From Actinophytocola sp. (lineage in GTDB: Bacteria > Actinomycetota > Actinomycetes > Mycobacteriales > Pseudonocardiaceae): a stretch of DNA of 64,000 bases. The stretch spans positions 1 to 64,000 of the forward strand of contig WHSS01000002.1 of the NCBI GenBank assembly GCA_009379975.1. Direction: 5' to 3'. Shown one piece after another: positions 17,375 to 26,287 of the stretch. Under the pieces are notes generated by a model that saw nothing but the letters and a program-made list of their open reading frames with translations, was not told the DNA's origin and made no database searches. The translations under genes were made by a program, and so were the position numbers. Position 1 is the first letter of the stretch; every line of letters begins with the position of its first letter.

Positions 17375-18193
17375 TCAGCCGCGGTCCAGCACGGCGTGGA
17401 GGAACTCGCGCGTTCGCTCGTGGTCGGGGTCGGGGTCGGGGTCGGGGTCGGTGAAGAGCTTGTCCGGATGGGCGTCTTCGATCACGTGCCCGCTGTCGAA
17501 CATCATCACGCGGTCCGATACGTCACGAGCGAACTGCATCTCGTGCGTCACGCACAGGAACGTGATGTCCGTGGTTTCCGCGATCTCCTTCAGCAAATGC
17601 AGCACGCCGGTCACCAGTTCCGGGTCCAACGCGGAAGTGACCTCGTCCAGCAGGAGCACCTTCGGTTCCATCGCCAGCGCCCGCGCGATCGCCACCCGCT
17701 GCTGCTGTCCACCGGACAGCTGTGACGGGTGCGCGTCCACCTTGTCGCTCAGTCCGACCATTTCCAGCAGTTCGCTGCCTCGCTTCTCGGCCTCATCACG
17801 CGACCTGCCGAGAGATCGGACCGGCGCCTCCGTGATGTTGCGCAGGACCTTCATGTTGGGGAACAGGTTGAACTGCTGGAACACCATCCCGATCTTCTTG
17901 CGCGCCTCACGCAGGTGCTTCTCGTTGGCCTCAACGAGCTTGTCGTCCTTGTGCAGGTGACTCAGCGGCTCGCCACCGACATAGATCGTTCCCTCGGTGA
18001 GCTTCTCCAAGGTCATCAACAGCCGCAGGATCGTCGTCTTCCCCGATCCGCTCGGCCCGATCAGGGTCACGAACTCGCCGGGCGCAACGTCGAAGTTCAG
18101 GTCCTCCAGCACGGTGAGCTGGCCGAATCGTTTGACCACGTTGTCGAACTGGATCATCGGCCCGTTGAAACTCTGCTCATAGTTGACCGACAC
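17375..18193 (-). CDS. Polar amino acid/ectoine-type ABC transporter ATPase (copy 1)
   Basis: GPSGSGKTT Walker A, LSGGQQQRVAIARAL, LLLDEVTSALD. Confidence 0.9.
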   Translation of the reverse strand: MSVNYEQSFNGPMIQFDNVVKRFGQLTVLEDLNFDVAPGEFVTLIGPSGSGKTTILRLLMTLEKLTEGTIYVGGEPLSHLHKDDKLVEANEKHLREARKKIGMVFQQFNLFPNMKVLRNITEAPVRSLGRSRDEAEKRGSELLEMVGLSDKVDAHPSQLSGGQQQRVAIARALAMEPKVLLLDEVTSALDPELVTGVLHLLKEIAETTDITFLCVTHEMQFARDVSDRVMMFDSGHVIEDAHPDKLFTDPDPDPDPDHERTREFLHAVLDRG

Positions 18194-18836
18194 GGCTCTC
18201 CAATCTCCGTACCAGAAGCGAAGCGACGTAGCTGATCACGAGGAAGAACGCACCCGCCATCGTGTAGGCCTCCGTCACGCTGAACGTTTCCGCGCCGTAC
18301 TCCTTGGCCCTGTTCAACAAGTCTTGCACGCCGATGGCCAGCAGTAGCGGGGTTTCCTTAAACATCGAGATGGTGTAGTTACCCAACGCAGGCACCACCC
18401 TGGGCACCGACTGCGGCAAGATCACCCCGCTCCAAACCCGTGTTCGTGGCAGGTTGAGAGCGGTCGCCGCCTCCCATTGACCCTGCGGTATCGCCTCGAT
18501 GCCCGCCCGGTAGACCTCGGACGTGTAGCAGGCGTAGTGCACACCGATCACGATGACACCGCTGGCAAACGCGGAGATGGGTAGGCCGACCGCCGGCTGC
18601 AGTACCCAGAAGAACACGAACACCTGCACCAGGAGCGGCGTGCTTCTGATGAACTCGACGAACAGGTACACCGCCTGGTTGAGGACCGGTACTCGCAGCC
18701 GCCTGATCAGGGCGAACACCAGGCCGAGCACATATGCGAGGAGCGAGCCGAGCACGGTGATTTCGAGGGTGACGACCAGCCCCGCGAGCAGCAACGGGAA
18801 TGAATCGGACACCGCACCCCGGTCCCAGACCATCAC
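18177..18836 (-). CDS. Amino-acid-type ABC transporter permease (EhuD-like, copy 1)
   Basis: His/Glu/Gln/Arg-type permease signatures (EFIRSTPLLVQVF; EAIPQGQWEAATAL). Confidence 0.85.
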   Translation of the reverse strand: MMVWDRGAVSDSFPLLLAGLVVTLEITVLGSLLAYVLGLVFALIRRLRVPVLNQAVYLFVEFIRSTPLLVQVFVFFWVLQPAVGLPISAFASGVIVIGVHYACYTSEVYRAGIEAIPQGQWEAATALNLPRTRVWSGVILPQSVPRVVPALGNYTISMFKETPLLLAIGVQDLLNRAKEYGAETFSVTEAYTMAGAFFLVISYVASLLVRRLESRVGQL

Positions 18837-19444
18837 ACACCCCCGCCCTGGGTCTTCGCCAGGAACTTCGTCCTCGGAGGAGGCATCCGGCCGATTCGTT
18901 TCGCGCCCGCGCTCTCCAACGCACGCATAACGATAGTGATCAGGATCGCCAGCACGAGGTAGAACGCGAGCTCAACGCCGTAGATGACCATAATGTCCGG
19001 CCCGAACGGCGGCATCATCTCCACAACCGCCTGCGGCAGTATCACCCGGAACATGCGTTGAGCAGGGCTGAAGTTGCACGCGATCGCGCCTTCATGCTGC
19101 GCCTTCGGTACCGATTGCACAGCGCCACGGACGATTTCCCCGCCGTAGGCCCCGTGGTTGAGGCCAAGCACGAGGATGCCCGCGAACAGCGGGACCAGCC
19201 GAAAGCCCACCAGGAGCGGCAGCACGAAGAAGATCCAGAACAACTGGACGACCTCCGATGTGCCTCGGAAGACTTCCACATAGATCCTGGCGAGCCACCG
19301 CACCGCCAGCCATCGCGACAACATGCCGAGCCCGGCGGCGAAGGCCAAGACAATCGTCAACGCGATGCCGCCGAGCGTCGCCCAGATAGTTGTGGTCAGG
19401 CCATCAAGGATCGACGAAAAGATGACCCCGAAGTTCTCGGACAC
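18833..19444 (-). CDS. Amino-acid-type ABC transporter permease (EhuC-like, copy 1)
   Basis: EVFRGTSEVVQLFWIFFVLPLL; VPKAQHEGAIA; GTG start at 19444. Confidence 0.85.
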   Translation of the reverse strand: MSENFGVIFSSILDGLTTTIWATLGGIALTIVLAFAAGLGMLSRWLAVRWLARIYVEVFRGTSEVVQLFWIFFVLPLLVGFRLVPLFAGILVLGLNHGAYGGEIVRGAVQSVPKAQHEGAIACNFSPAQRMFRVILPQAVVEMMPPFGPDIMVIYGVELAFYLVLAILITIVMRALESAGAKRIGRMPPPRTKFLAKTQGGGV

Positions 19445-19458
19445 GAGGCCCCCTTTGG

Positions 19459-20368
19459 TTAAGCCTCGCAGAAGGTTTCGGCGGTCGCGTCCGGCTCCGG
19501 AAGGTTGGCTTCGCCGAACCCGAATTCCTCGACGATCTTGAGCCACTCGCCGCTCTCATGCAGCTTGCGTAGCTCCCCGTTGAACGCTTCGCGCAGTGAG
19601 TTGTCGCCGTTACGGAACACGAATCCGCCCGCTGAAACAACGTCCTCGCCGCTTTCATCCTTCGGGGTGAAGCTCTCCGTGACCTCGACGGGTTGTCCTG
19701 GATGCTGCTTCACCAGCCACTGCAGAGAGATGTCTGTCAGTGCGGCGCAGTCCACCCGGTTGTCCGCGACGGCCCGCAGCATGTTGTCCTGCGTATCCAA
19801 AGTGGTGAATTGCCCAGCGGCGACACCCTCCCCTTCCGCATACCCTTTCTCCACCGCGCCGGACAGGACCGCGATCTTGGCCTTCTCATCGGCCACATCG
19901 GCGAAGCTTTGAAGCCCTTTGGGGTTCCCCTCGGCCACGAGCAGCGCGGCCAGCGCCGTGTAGTCCGGAATGGAGAATGCTGCCTGCTCGCACCGTTCGG
20001 GGGTGATGAACATCCCGGCTGAGACCACGTCGAACTGCCTGGCGTTGAGTCCGGGGATGAGCTGGTCGAACGGCACAACGCTGGCTTGCGTTTCGTCGAT
20101 GCCCATCGCTTTGAACACGGCGCGGGCCACTTCGGGCGCCTCTCCGGTCGTGTTGCCGCCCTCGTCGGCGAATCCGTACGGTTGCTCGTTGGCGATCCCG
20201 ATTCTGATCGAGTTCGAGGACCGTGCGGCGGAGAGCGCGTCCTCGCCGCCTTCACCTCCCGCCGGTTTGTTCGCATCCGCCGAGAAGGACAGGGCCACCG
20301 ATGGCGACCGCCCCCGCGGCCCCGGCCGGCTGGAAGAACTCCCGGCGCGTCCAGCCGTCGGTAACCAT
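19459..20368 (-). pseudogene. Ehu-like solute-binding protein (copy 1) with apparent +1 frameshift after the lipobox
   Basis: ATG at 20368 gives MVTDGWTRREFFQPAGAAGAVAIGGPVLLGGCEQTGGR*; mature domain SNSIRIGIANEQPYGFADEGGNTTGEAPEVARAVFKAMGI is in another frame. Confidence 0.7.
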
Positions 20369-20493
20369 TGTGCGCACCTCGTTTCGTAGGACAGCTCACG
20401 TGTCGATCGCTCATCCAACGTATTCCTGTGGCGTAGGTCACTCAAGTGGAAGTGTGGAGATCGTGATCTTTCGGGGACGTGGCTGCCGGTGCC

Positions 20494-21312
20494 CTAGTGT
20501 TCGAGGACCGCCTTCAGGAACCGCCTGGTCCGCTCGTTGTCCGGATCCTGGAAGATCTTCTGTGGTGGTCCTTGCTCCACCGCGACGCCGCCATCGAACA
20601 TGACAACGCGGTCGGAAATCTCCTCTGCGAATCTCATCTCGTGCGTGACCAGCAGCATCGTCATGTCGGTGCTCGTGGCAAGGTCGCGGATCACATCGAG
20701 TACGTCCCCGACCAGTTCCGGGTCCAGGGCCGAAGTCACCTCGTCGAACAGCATGACCTTCGGACGCATCGCCATCGCCCGCGCGATCGCCACCCGCTGC
20801 TGTTGGCCACCGGACAGCTTCGGCGGCTTGTGATCCAGGTGCTCGCCGAGGCCGACCGTGTCCAGCAGACCTTTGGCGCGTTCGTGCGCCTCGTTCTTCG
20901 ACATGCCGAGCACCTGAATGGGTGCTTCCATGACGTTCTGGATGGCCGACAGGTGTGGGAACAGGTTGAACTGCTGGAAGACCATCCCGATCTTGCGACG
21001 GGTGAGCTTCATCTGCGTGGTCTCCCGGCGGATACGGCGACCCCGCTCGACGTTCCAGAGTTCGTCGCCGTCCACCGTGACGATGCCCTCGTCCGGGTTC
21101 TCCAAGGTCATCAGGATGCGCAGGATCGTGGTTTTCCCGGAGCCGGATGGGCCGATGATGGAGACCTTCTCCGCCGGCTTGACATGAAAGTTCAGCTTCT
21201 TCAGGACGTGGTTGGGGCCCCAACTCTTGTCCACATCGTCGAACGAGATCATCACGTCCGATCGTGCGGCAGCCGCGGCCGCTTCCGCTCCGTAGTCACC
21301 GTGAGATGGCAA
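20494..21312 (-). CDS. Amino-acid/ectoine-type ABC transporter ATPase (copy 2)
   Basis: IGPSGSGKTTILRILMTLENPDEG; LSGGQQQRVAIARAMAM. Confidence 0.9.
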   Translation of the reverse strand: MPSHGDYGAEAAAAAARSDVMISFDDVDKSWGPNHVLKKLNFHVKPAEKVSIIGPSGSGKTTILRILMTLENPDEGIVTVDGDELWNVERGRRIRRETTQMKLTRRKIGMVFQQFNLFPHLSAIQNVMEAPIQVLGMSKNEAHERAKGLLDTVGLGEHLDHKPPKLSGGQQQRVAIARAMAMRPKVMLFDEVTSALDPELVGDVLDVIRDLATSTDMTMLLVTHEMRFAEEISDRVVMFDGGVAVEQGPPQKIFQDPDNERTRRFLKAVLEH

Positions 21313-21952
21313 GGCGTCGCTCCAATCGCCGGATGAGGACGGCCGCCGGGTAGCTGACTGCCAGGAAGAGCAGCCCGACGATAGTCAAAGGTTCGAGGAA
21401 GCGGAACTCGCTCCCGCCTATGGTCTGGCCGACATAGAGCACCTCGGCCACGGTAATAACAGACAGGATCGCCGAGTCCTTGAACATCTGGATCCAGTAG
21501 TTGCCGAGCATGGGCACGATCGAGCGTACGGCCTGCGGGAGGACGATCCGGGTCCACGTCGGCCTGCCAGGCAGGCTCAGCGCGGTCGCCGCCTCCCACT
21601 GTCCCTTGGCGACGTCTTCGATCCCGGCTCGATAGACCTCTGCCGTGTAGGCGCTGTAGTTGATTCCGAGGACGATGATGCCGGTAACCAGCGCACTGAG
21701 CACGATCCCGTAGTGCGGCAGGATGAAGAACGCGGCGTACGCCTGCACGAGCAGCGGGGTGCCCCGGATGAACAGAACGAAGAAACCGAACACCTGAGAG
21801 AGCACGGGGATCCGCAGGTACCGGACGACGGCCACGACCAGGCCGAGCACGAGGGCGATGGTTATCGCGGCCATGGTGGCCTGGATGGTGATCCACAGCC
21901 CACGCAGCAGGTCAGGAAGGATCGACAGGGCAAACTCGCTGTTCCAGGTCAT
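21296..21952 (-). CDS. Amino-acid-type ABC transporter permease (copy 2)
   Basis: FIRGTPLLVQAYAAFFILP; GIEDVAKGQWEAATALSLPG. Confidence 0.85.
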   Translation of the reverse strand: MTWNSEFALSILPDLLRGLWITIQATMAAITIALVLGLVVAVVRYLRIPVLSQVFGFFVLFIRGTPLLVQAYAAFFILPHYGIVLSALVTGIIVLGINYSAYTAEVYRAGIEDVAKGQWEAATALSLPGRPTWTRIVLPQAVRSIVPMLGNYWIQMFKDSAILSVITVAEVLYVGQTIGGSEFRFLEPLTIVGLLFLAVSYPAAVLIRRLERRLAISR

Positions 21953-22656
21953 GCGCCCGCACCCCCCCGAGGCTGCGACAAGATCCAGGACTTGATCCGT
22001 GTCGACTTCTTAGTCCGGTCGATCGCGAACCGGCGCTCCAGCCCGTTCATCAACACCCAAAGCAACAGCGACACCACGAAGTAGATGACGAGCAACGTGG
22101 CGAAGATGGCGGTCGTCTCGCCGGTGTTGGTCCGGACCTCAAGGCCCATATACGTCAGGTCGAGCACCGTGATGGTCGCGACCAGCGAAGTGTTCTTGAA
22201 GAGATCGACGAGGACGTTGCCGAAGGGAGGCAGCATCGCCGGAATCGACTGCGGAATGAGAATCCTGCGCATCCGCTTCGCGGGGCCGATTCCCAGCGCG
22301 ATACACGCCTCAGTCTGCCCGGCAGGCCGCGATTTGATGGCACCCCGGACGATCTCCGCGGCGTACGCTCCCTCGTTGAGGGCCAGCACGACCACCCCCG
22401 TTTCGAACGGGGGTAGCTCGATGCCGAGAAACGGAAGAGCGTAGAAGAACCAGAACAGCTGGACGATCATCGAGGTTCCGCGGAACACCTCGATGAAGAT
22501 CGCTGCCGGGAGCCGGACCAGGCGGTGCCGCGATAACCGGGTCAGGCCCGCGGCGAACGCGATGACCAGCGCCAGCAACGAACCGAGCACCAGCAACTGC
22601 AGGGTGACGACGAGGCCCTCCCACAGGCGGGGGGCGTAGTCGATGATGGTCGACAA
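21949..22656 (-). CDS. Amino-acid-type ABC transporter permease (copy 2)
   Basis: EVFRGTSMIVQLFWFFYALPFLGIELP; KSRPAGQTEACIALG. Confidence 0.85.
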   Translation of the reverse strand: MSTIIDYAPRLWEGLVVTLQLLVLGSLLALVIAFAAGLTRLSRHRLVRLPAAIFIEVFRGTSMIVQLFWFFYALPFLGIELPPFETGVVVLALNEGAYAAEIVRGAIKSRPAGQTEACIALGIGPAKRMRRILIPQSIPAMLPPFGNVLVDLFKNTSLVATITVLDLTYMGLEVRTNTGETTAIFATLLVIYFVVSLLLWVLMNGLERRFAIDRTKKSTRIKSWILSQPRGGAGA

Positions 22657-22690
22657 GGGTGGCTACCTTATCCGTGAGTGGGCCGCCAGG

Positions 22691-23590
22691 TCAGCCTTCC
22701 GTCTTGCAGAGCTCCTCTGCCGTCACGCCCTCGACGTCAGCCGCGACGAAGCCCCACTTTTCGAGGATCGTGGCGTACTCGTCGGACTCCTTCATCTCGG
22801 CGAGAGCATCGTTGTAGGCCTTGTGCAGCTCGGCATCGTTCTTGCGGAAGGCGTGACCCGCACCGGTGACCGGGGCGTCCTCGACAGGCTCGGTGACCTC
22901 TATGGCCTTGTCATTCTCGACCAGTTCGTTCAGCGACAGCGTCGGCAGGAAGAAGGCATCCGCCCGGCCGGCCTTGACCGCCTCGATGCCGCTGCGACCA
23001 TCACGCACTTGCACGATCTGACCGCCAGGCACGTCGGCGTCCTTGAGAATTCCCTCCTCGAACGCGCCACCGAGGGCGGCGACCTTGATGTCGGAGTTCT
23101 CCTTGATGGAGGCCACCGTGGTGATCTTCTTGGGGTTGCCCGCTGCCACACCGAACGACTCAGTCGACACGATCGTCGGCTCCGAGTACAGCACCTCTTT
23201 GCATCGAGACTGCTTCATGAACAGCCCGGCGGCGACGACATCCCAACGATTGGCCTGCAGTCCGGGAATCATCTGGTCGTACGGCGTCACGATGCCCTGC
23301 ACCTCGGGGATGTCGAGCTTCTTCAAAACCGCCTGCAACACGTCCGGCTCCACACCGGTGACCTCGCCGGCTGCGGTGACCTCGGTGTAGGGCGGCTCGT
23401 TGGCGATGCCCACCCGGAGAAAGCCCTGTTCACGCCCGGTTTCGAGCGTGTTGCCTCCGCGACCCTGACCTTCCCCGTCACCGTTGCCGCCGCCGCACGC
23501 CGACAGCAGTACCGGGCCACCGACGGCCACCGCACCCGCCGCGGCCGTTCGCCTGAAGAATTCTCGCCTCGTCCAGCCGTCGGTCACCAT
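22691..23590 (-). CDS. Ehu-like ABC transporter solute-binding lipoprotein (copy 2)
   Basis: MVTDGWTRREFFRRTAAAGAVAVGGPVLLSACGG Tat/lipobox signal; LRVGIANEPPYTEVTAAGEVTGVEPDVLQAVLKKLDIPEV. Confidence 0.85.
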   Translation of the reverse strand: MVTDGWTRREFFRRTAAAGAVAVGGPVLLSACGGGNGDGEGQGRGGNTLETGREQGFLRVGIANEPPYTEVTAAGEVTGVEPDVLQAVLKKLDIPEVQGIVTPYDQMIPGLQANRWDVVAAGLFMKQSRCKEVLYSEPTIVSTESFGVAAGNPKKITTVASIKENSDIKVAALGGAFEEGILKDADVPGGQIVQVRDGRSGIEAVKAGRADAFFLPTLSLNELVENDKAIEVTEPVEDAPVTGAGHAFRKNDAELHKAYNDALAEMKESDEYATILEKWGFVAADVEGVTAEELCKTEG

Positions 23591-23847
23591 CGCTAGTCGC
23601 TCCCTACGTTTCGCATCGAAAGTCTCACGGTGTCGATCTCGGGGTCCAACCTAGAACCACCCCCGCCGTCGTCACAACCTGTTCGCGCGAGATCCACTGT
23701 AGACATCTTTTGTCCGGTGGTGACAGCGAAGCGTTGACCTGCGCAACGCCCGTCCCGTGCGTCCATGTCACGATTGTGCGACGACTATCTCACCCGGGCG
23801 ACTCGAACGGGTCCTGACCCCGACAAACGGCAGGCAGTCGCACCTGG

Positions 23848-25872
23848 TCAGCGTCCGGAGAGCTCCCGCGATTCGCGTACGACCGTCACGATCTCGTCCA
23901 TGATCTCGGTTAGTTCGTAGTCCTTCGGCGTGAAAACCCGGGCGATCCCGCGTTCGCGCAGGATCGCGGCATCGTCGGCCGGGATGATGCCGCCGACGAT
24001 CACCGGCACGTCACCCGCGCCTGCCGCTCGGAGCCCATCCACGACCTCGGGCACTATTTCGAGGTGCGAGCCCGACAGCACCGACAGCCCGACGACGTGC
24101 ACGCCTTCCTGCACCGCGGCGGACACGATCTGCTGCGGGGTGAGCCTGATGCCCTGATAGATGACCTCGAACCCGGCGTCGCGGGCGCGCACGGCGACCT
24201 GCTCGGCCCCGTTGGAGTGACCGTCGAGGCCCGGCTTACCGACCAGAATCCGCAGCCGCTCGCCCAGTTCGTCACCGGTAGCCCGCACGCGATCACGCAC
24301 CGCGGCCAGCTGGTCACTGGGCTGTACTATGACCGCGGACGCGGATACCCCGGTCGGCGCCCGGTACTCGCCGAACACCTCACGCAACGCGCCAGACCAT
24401 TCACCCGTCGTGACGCCGGTCTTGGCGCAGTCGATGGTCGCCTCGAAGAGGTTCTCCGAGGTCCCCGCCACCGTCTTCAGCTTCGCAAGCGCGGACTCCA
24501 CCGCGTCGCCGTCCCGCTCGAGACGCCACCGCTCGAGCGCCTCGATGGCGTGCTTCTCCACGGCGGGATCGACGCTCTCGATGTGGGCAGCACCTTCGGC
24601 TTGCAACGGGCTCGACTCGGTCGTGTCGAACTTGTTCACGCCGACCAGCACCTGCTCGCCCGACTCCATCTTGCGTCGGTACTCACCGAGCGAGGCCACC
24701 AGCTCGCCCTTCATGTAACCGCTCTCGACGGCGGCCACCGCGCCACCGAGCTCCTGCACGCGGTCGATCTCCTCGCGGGCGCCCGCCACGATCTCGGCGA
24801 CCCGCGCCTCGATGACCGTCGAGCCCTCGAAGATGTCCTCGTACTCGAGCAGGTCGGTTTCGAAGGCCAGCACCTGCTGCATGCGCAACGCCCACTGCTG
24901 ATCCCACGGCCGCGGCAGCCCGAGCGCCTCGTTCCACGCGGGCAGCTGGATCGCCCTCGCCCTCGCGTCGCGCGACAGCGACACCGCGAGCATCTCCAGG
25001 ACGATGCGCTGCACGTTGTTCTCCGGTTGCGCCTCGGTGAGGCCCAGCGAGTTTACCTGCACGCCGTAGCGGAACCGGCGCGCCTTCTCGTCAGTCACGC
25101 CGTAGCGCTCACGCGTGATCTCGTCCCACAACCGGACGAAGGCGCGCATCTTGCACATCTCTTCGACGAAGCGCACGCCCGCGTTGACGAAGAACGAGAT
25201 GCGCGAGACGACCTTGGCCATGTCCTCGGCGTCGACCTGGCCGGAGTCGCGCACCGCGTCCAGCACAGCGATGGCGGTGCACATCGCGTAGGCCACTTCC
25301 TGCGTCGGCGTCGCCCCCGCCTCCTGCAGGTGATAGCTGCAGATGTTGGTGGGGTTCCACTTCGGCACGTGGTGCACTGTCCACGCGATCATGTCGGTGA
25401 TCAGCCGGAGGCTCGGGCCCGGCGGGAAGATGTAGGTGCCCCGGGAGAGGTACTCCTTGATGATGTCGTTCTGCGTGGTGCCCGCGAGCTGCCCCAGCAC
25501 CTCGTCTACATCGCGCTCTTCGGCGTTCGCCTGCTCCTCGGCCACCGTCACGTAGAGCGCGAGCAGCCACATCGCGGGCGCGTTGATCGTCATCGAGGTG
25601 TTGGCCTCGGCGAGCGGGATCCCGTCGAAGAGCCGGCGCATGTCGCCGATGTGGCTGATCGGCACGCCGACCTTGCCGACCTCGCCGCGCGCCAGTACGT
25701 GGTCGGCGTCGTAGCCGGTCTGGGTGGGGAGATCGAAGGCGACCGACAGGCCTGTCTGCCCCTTGGACAGGTTGCGGCGATACAACTCGTTGGATGCCGC
25801 GGCGGACGAGTGCCCGGCGTAGGTCCGCATCACCCACGGGCGGTCGCGCTCGCTGTCGGTGGGATAGGGCAT
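23848..25872 (-). CDS. meaA: B12-dependent acyl-CoA mutase, ethylmalonyl-CoA mutase/MeaA-like
   Basis: MPYPTDSERDRPWVMRTYAGHSSAAASNELYRRNLSKGQTGLSVAFDLPTQTGYD; C-terminal B12 motif GLDGHSNG. Confidence 0.85.
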   Translation of the reverse strand: MPYPTDSERDRPWVMRTYAGHSSAAASNELYRRNLSKGQTGLSVAFDLPTQTGYDADHVLARGEVGKVGVPISHIGDMRRLFDGIPLAEANTSMTINAPAMWLLALYVTVAEEQANAEERDVDEVLGQLAGTTQNDIIKEYLSRGTYIFPPGPSLRLITDMIAWTVHHVPKWNPTNICSYHLQEAGATPTQEVAYAMCTAIAVLDAVRDSGQVDAEDMAKVVSRISFFVNAGVRFVEEMCKMRAFVRLWDEITRERYGVTDEKARRFRYGVQVNSLGLTEAQPENNVQRIVLEMLAVSLSRDARARAIQLPAWNEALGLPRPWDQQWALRMQQVLAFETDLLEYEDIFEGSTVIEARVAEIVAGAREEIDRVQELGGAVAAVESGYMKGELVASLGEYRRKMESGEQVLVGVNKFDTTESSPLQAEGAAHIESVDPAVEKHAIEALERWRLERDGDAVESALAKLKTVAGTSENLFEATIDCAKTGVTTGEWSGALREVFGEYRAPTGVSASAVIVQPSDQLAAVRDRVRATGDELGERLRILVGKPGLDGHSNGAEQVAVRARDAGFEVIYQGIRLTPQQIVSAAVQEGVHVVGLSVLSGSHLEIVPEVVDGLRAAGAGDVPVIVGGIIPADDAAILRERGIARVFTPKDYELTEIMDEIVTVVRESRELSGR

Positions 25873-26025
25873 CGATGACCTCCGAAGTCGACTGCTCTCA
25901 GGGTACTCAGCGGTAACTTCAAACGCAGTAGTGCGTTCGTCACCGTCGGCGGGTGCGAGCAGGCTTCACGGCAGAAGCGCACCAAAAACAGTACGGTTCT
26001 GCCCGGAGTTCCGGCCGCCCGTGGT

Positions 26026-26128
26026 GTCGTGCGTGAAACACCTTGCATGGGCACGCTTAATCACTCACGACCTACGTGCCGGAGTCGTGAGTGCTCAGGC
26101 GTGCCGGAGCAAGGACTTTCACGCACGA
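26026..26128. repeat. Composite dispersed hairpin element, second copy
   Basis: gtcgtgcgtgaaacaccttgcatgggcacgcttaatcactcacgac + gtcgtgagtgctcaggcgtgccggagcaaggactttcacgcacgac. Confidence 0.8.
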
Positions 26129-26287
26129 CCACGATGGCGGCTCGCGCCCCGTTGCGCACCGCCCGAGCCAGCACGCCACATCCAGGCGTCGAATAGCCTC
26201 CCTTCGGCCGTCGCCACAGATCACCCAAAAGTGCTATACACGGCGCGACGCCGCACATCCCGCGGCCACCACGAATGGGAGAACACG

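Noticed and set aside
17422-17451. Short tandem repeat considered as CRISPR-like
   Set aside because: 6-bp units without spacers, inside a coding sequence; no CRISPR array or cas genes seen in the window.
19737-20441. 234-aa minus-strand ORF overlapping the copy-1 binding protein
   Set aside because: Third frame with Arg/Pro/Ser-rich shadow composition; neither the signal-peptide nor mature-domain frame.
24064-25878. 604-aa plus-strand ORF opposite meaA
   Set aside because: Low-complexity Arg/His/Leu-rich shadow ORF; no recognisable domain.
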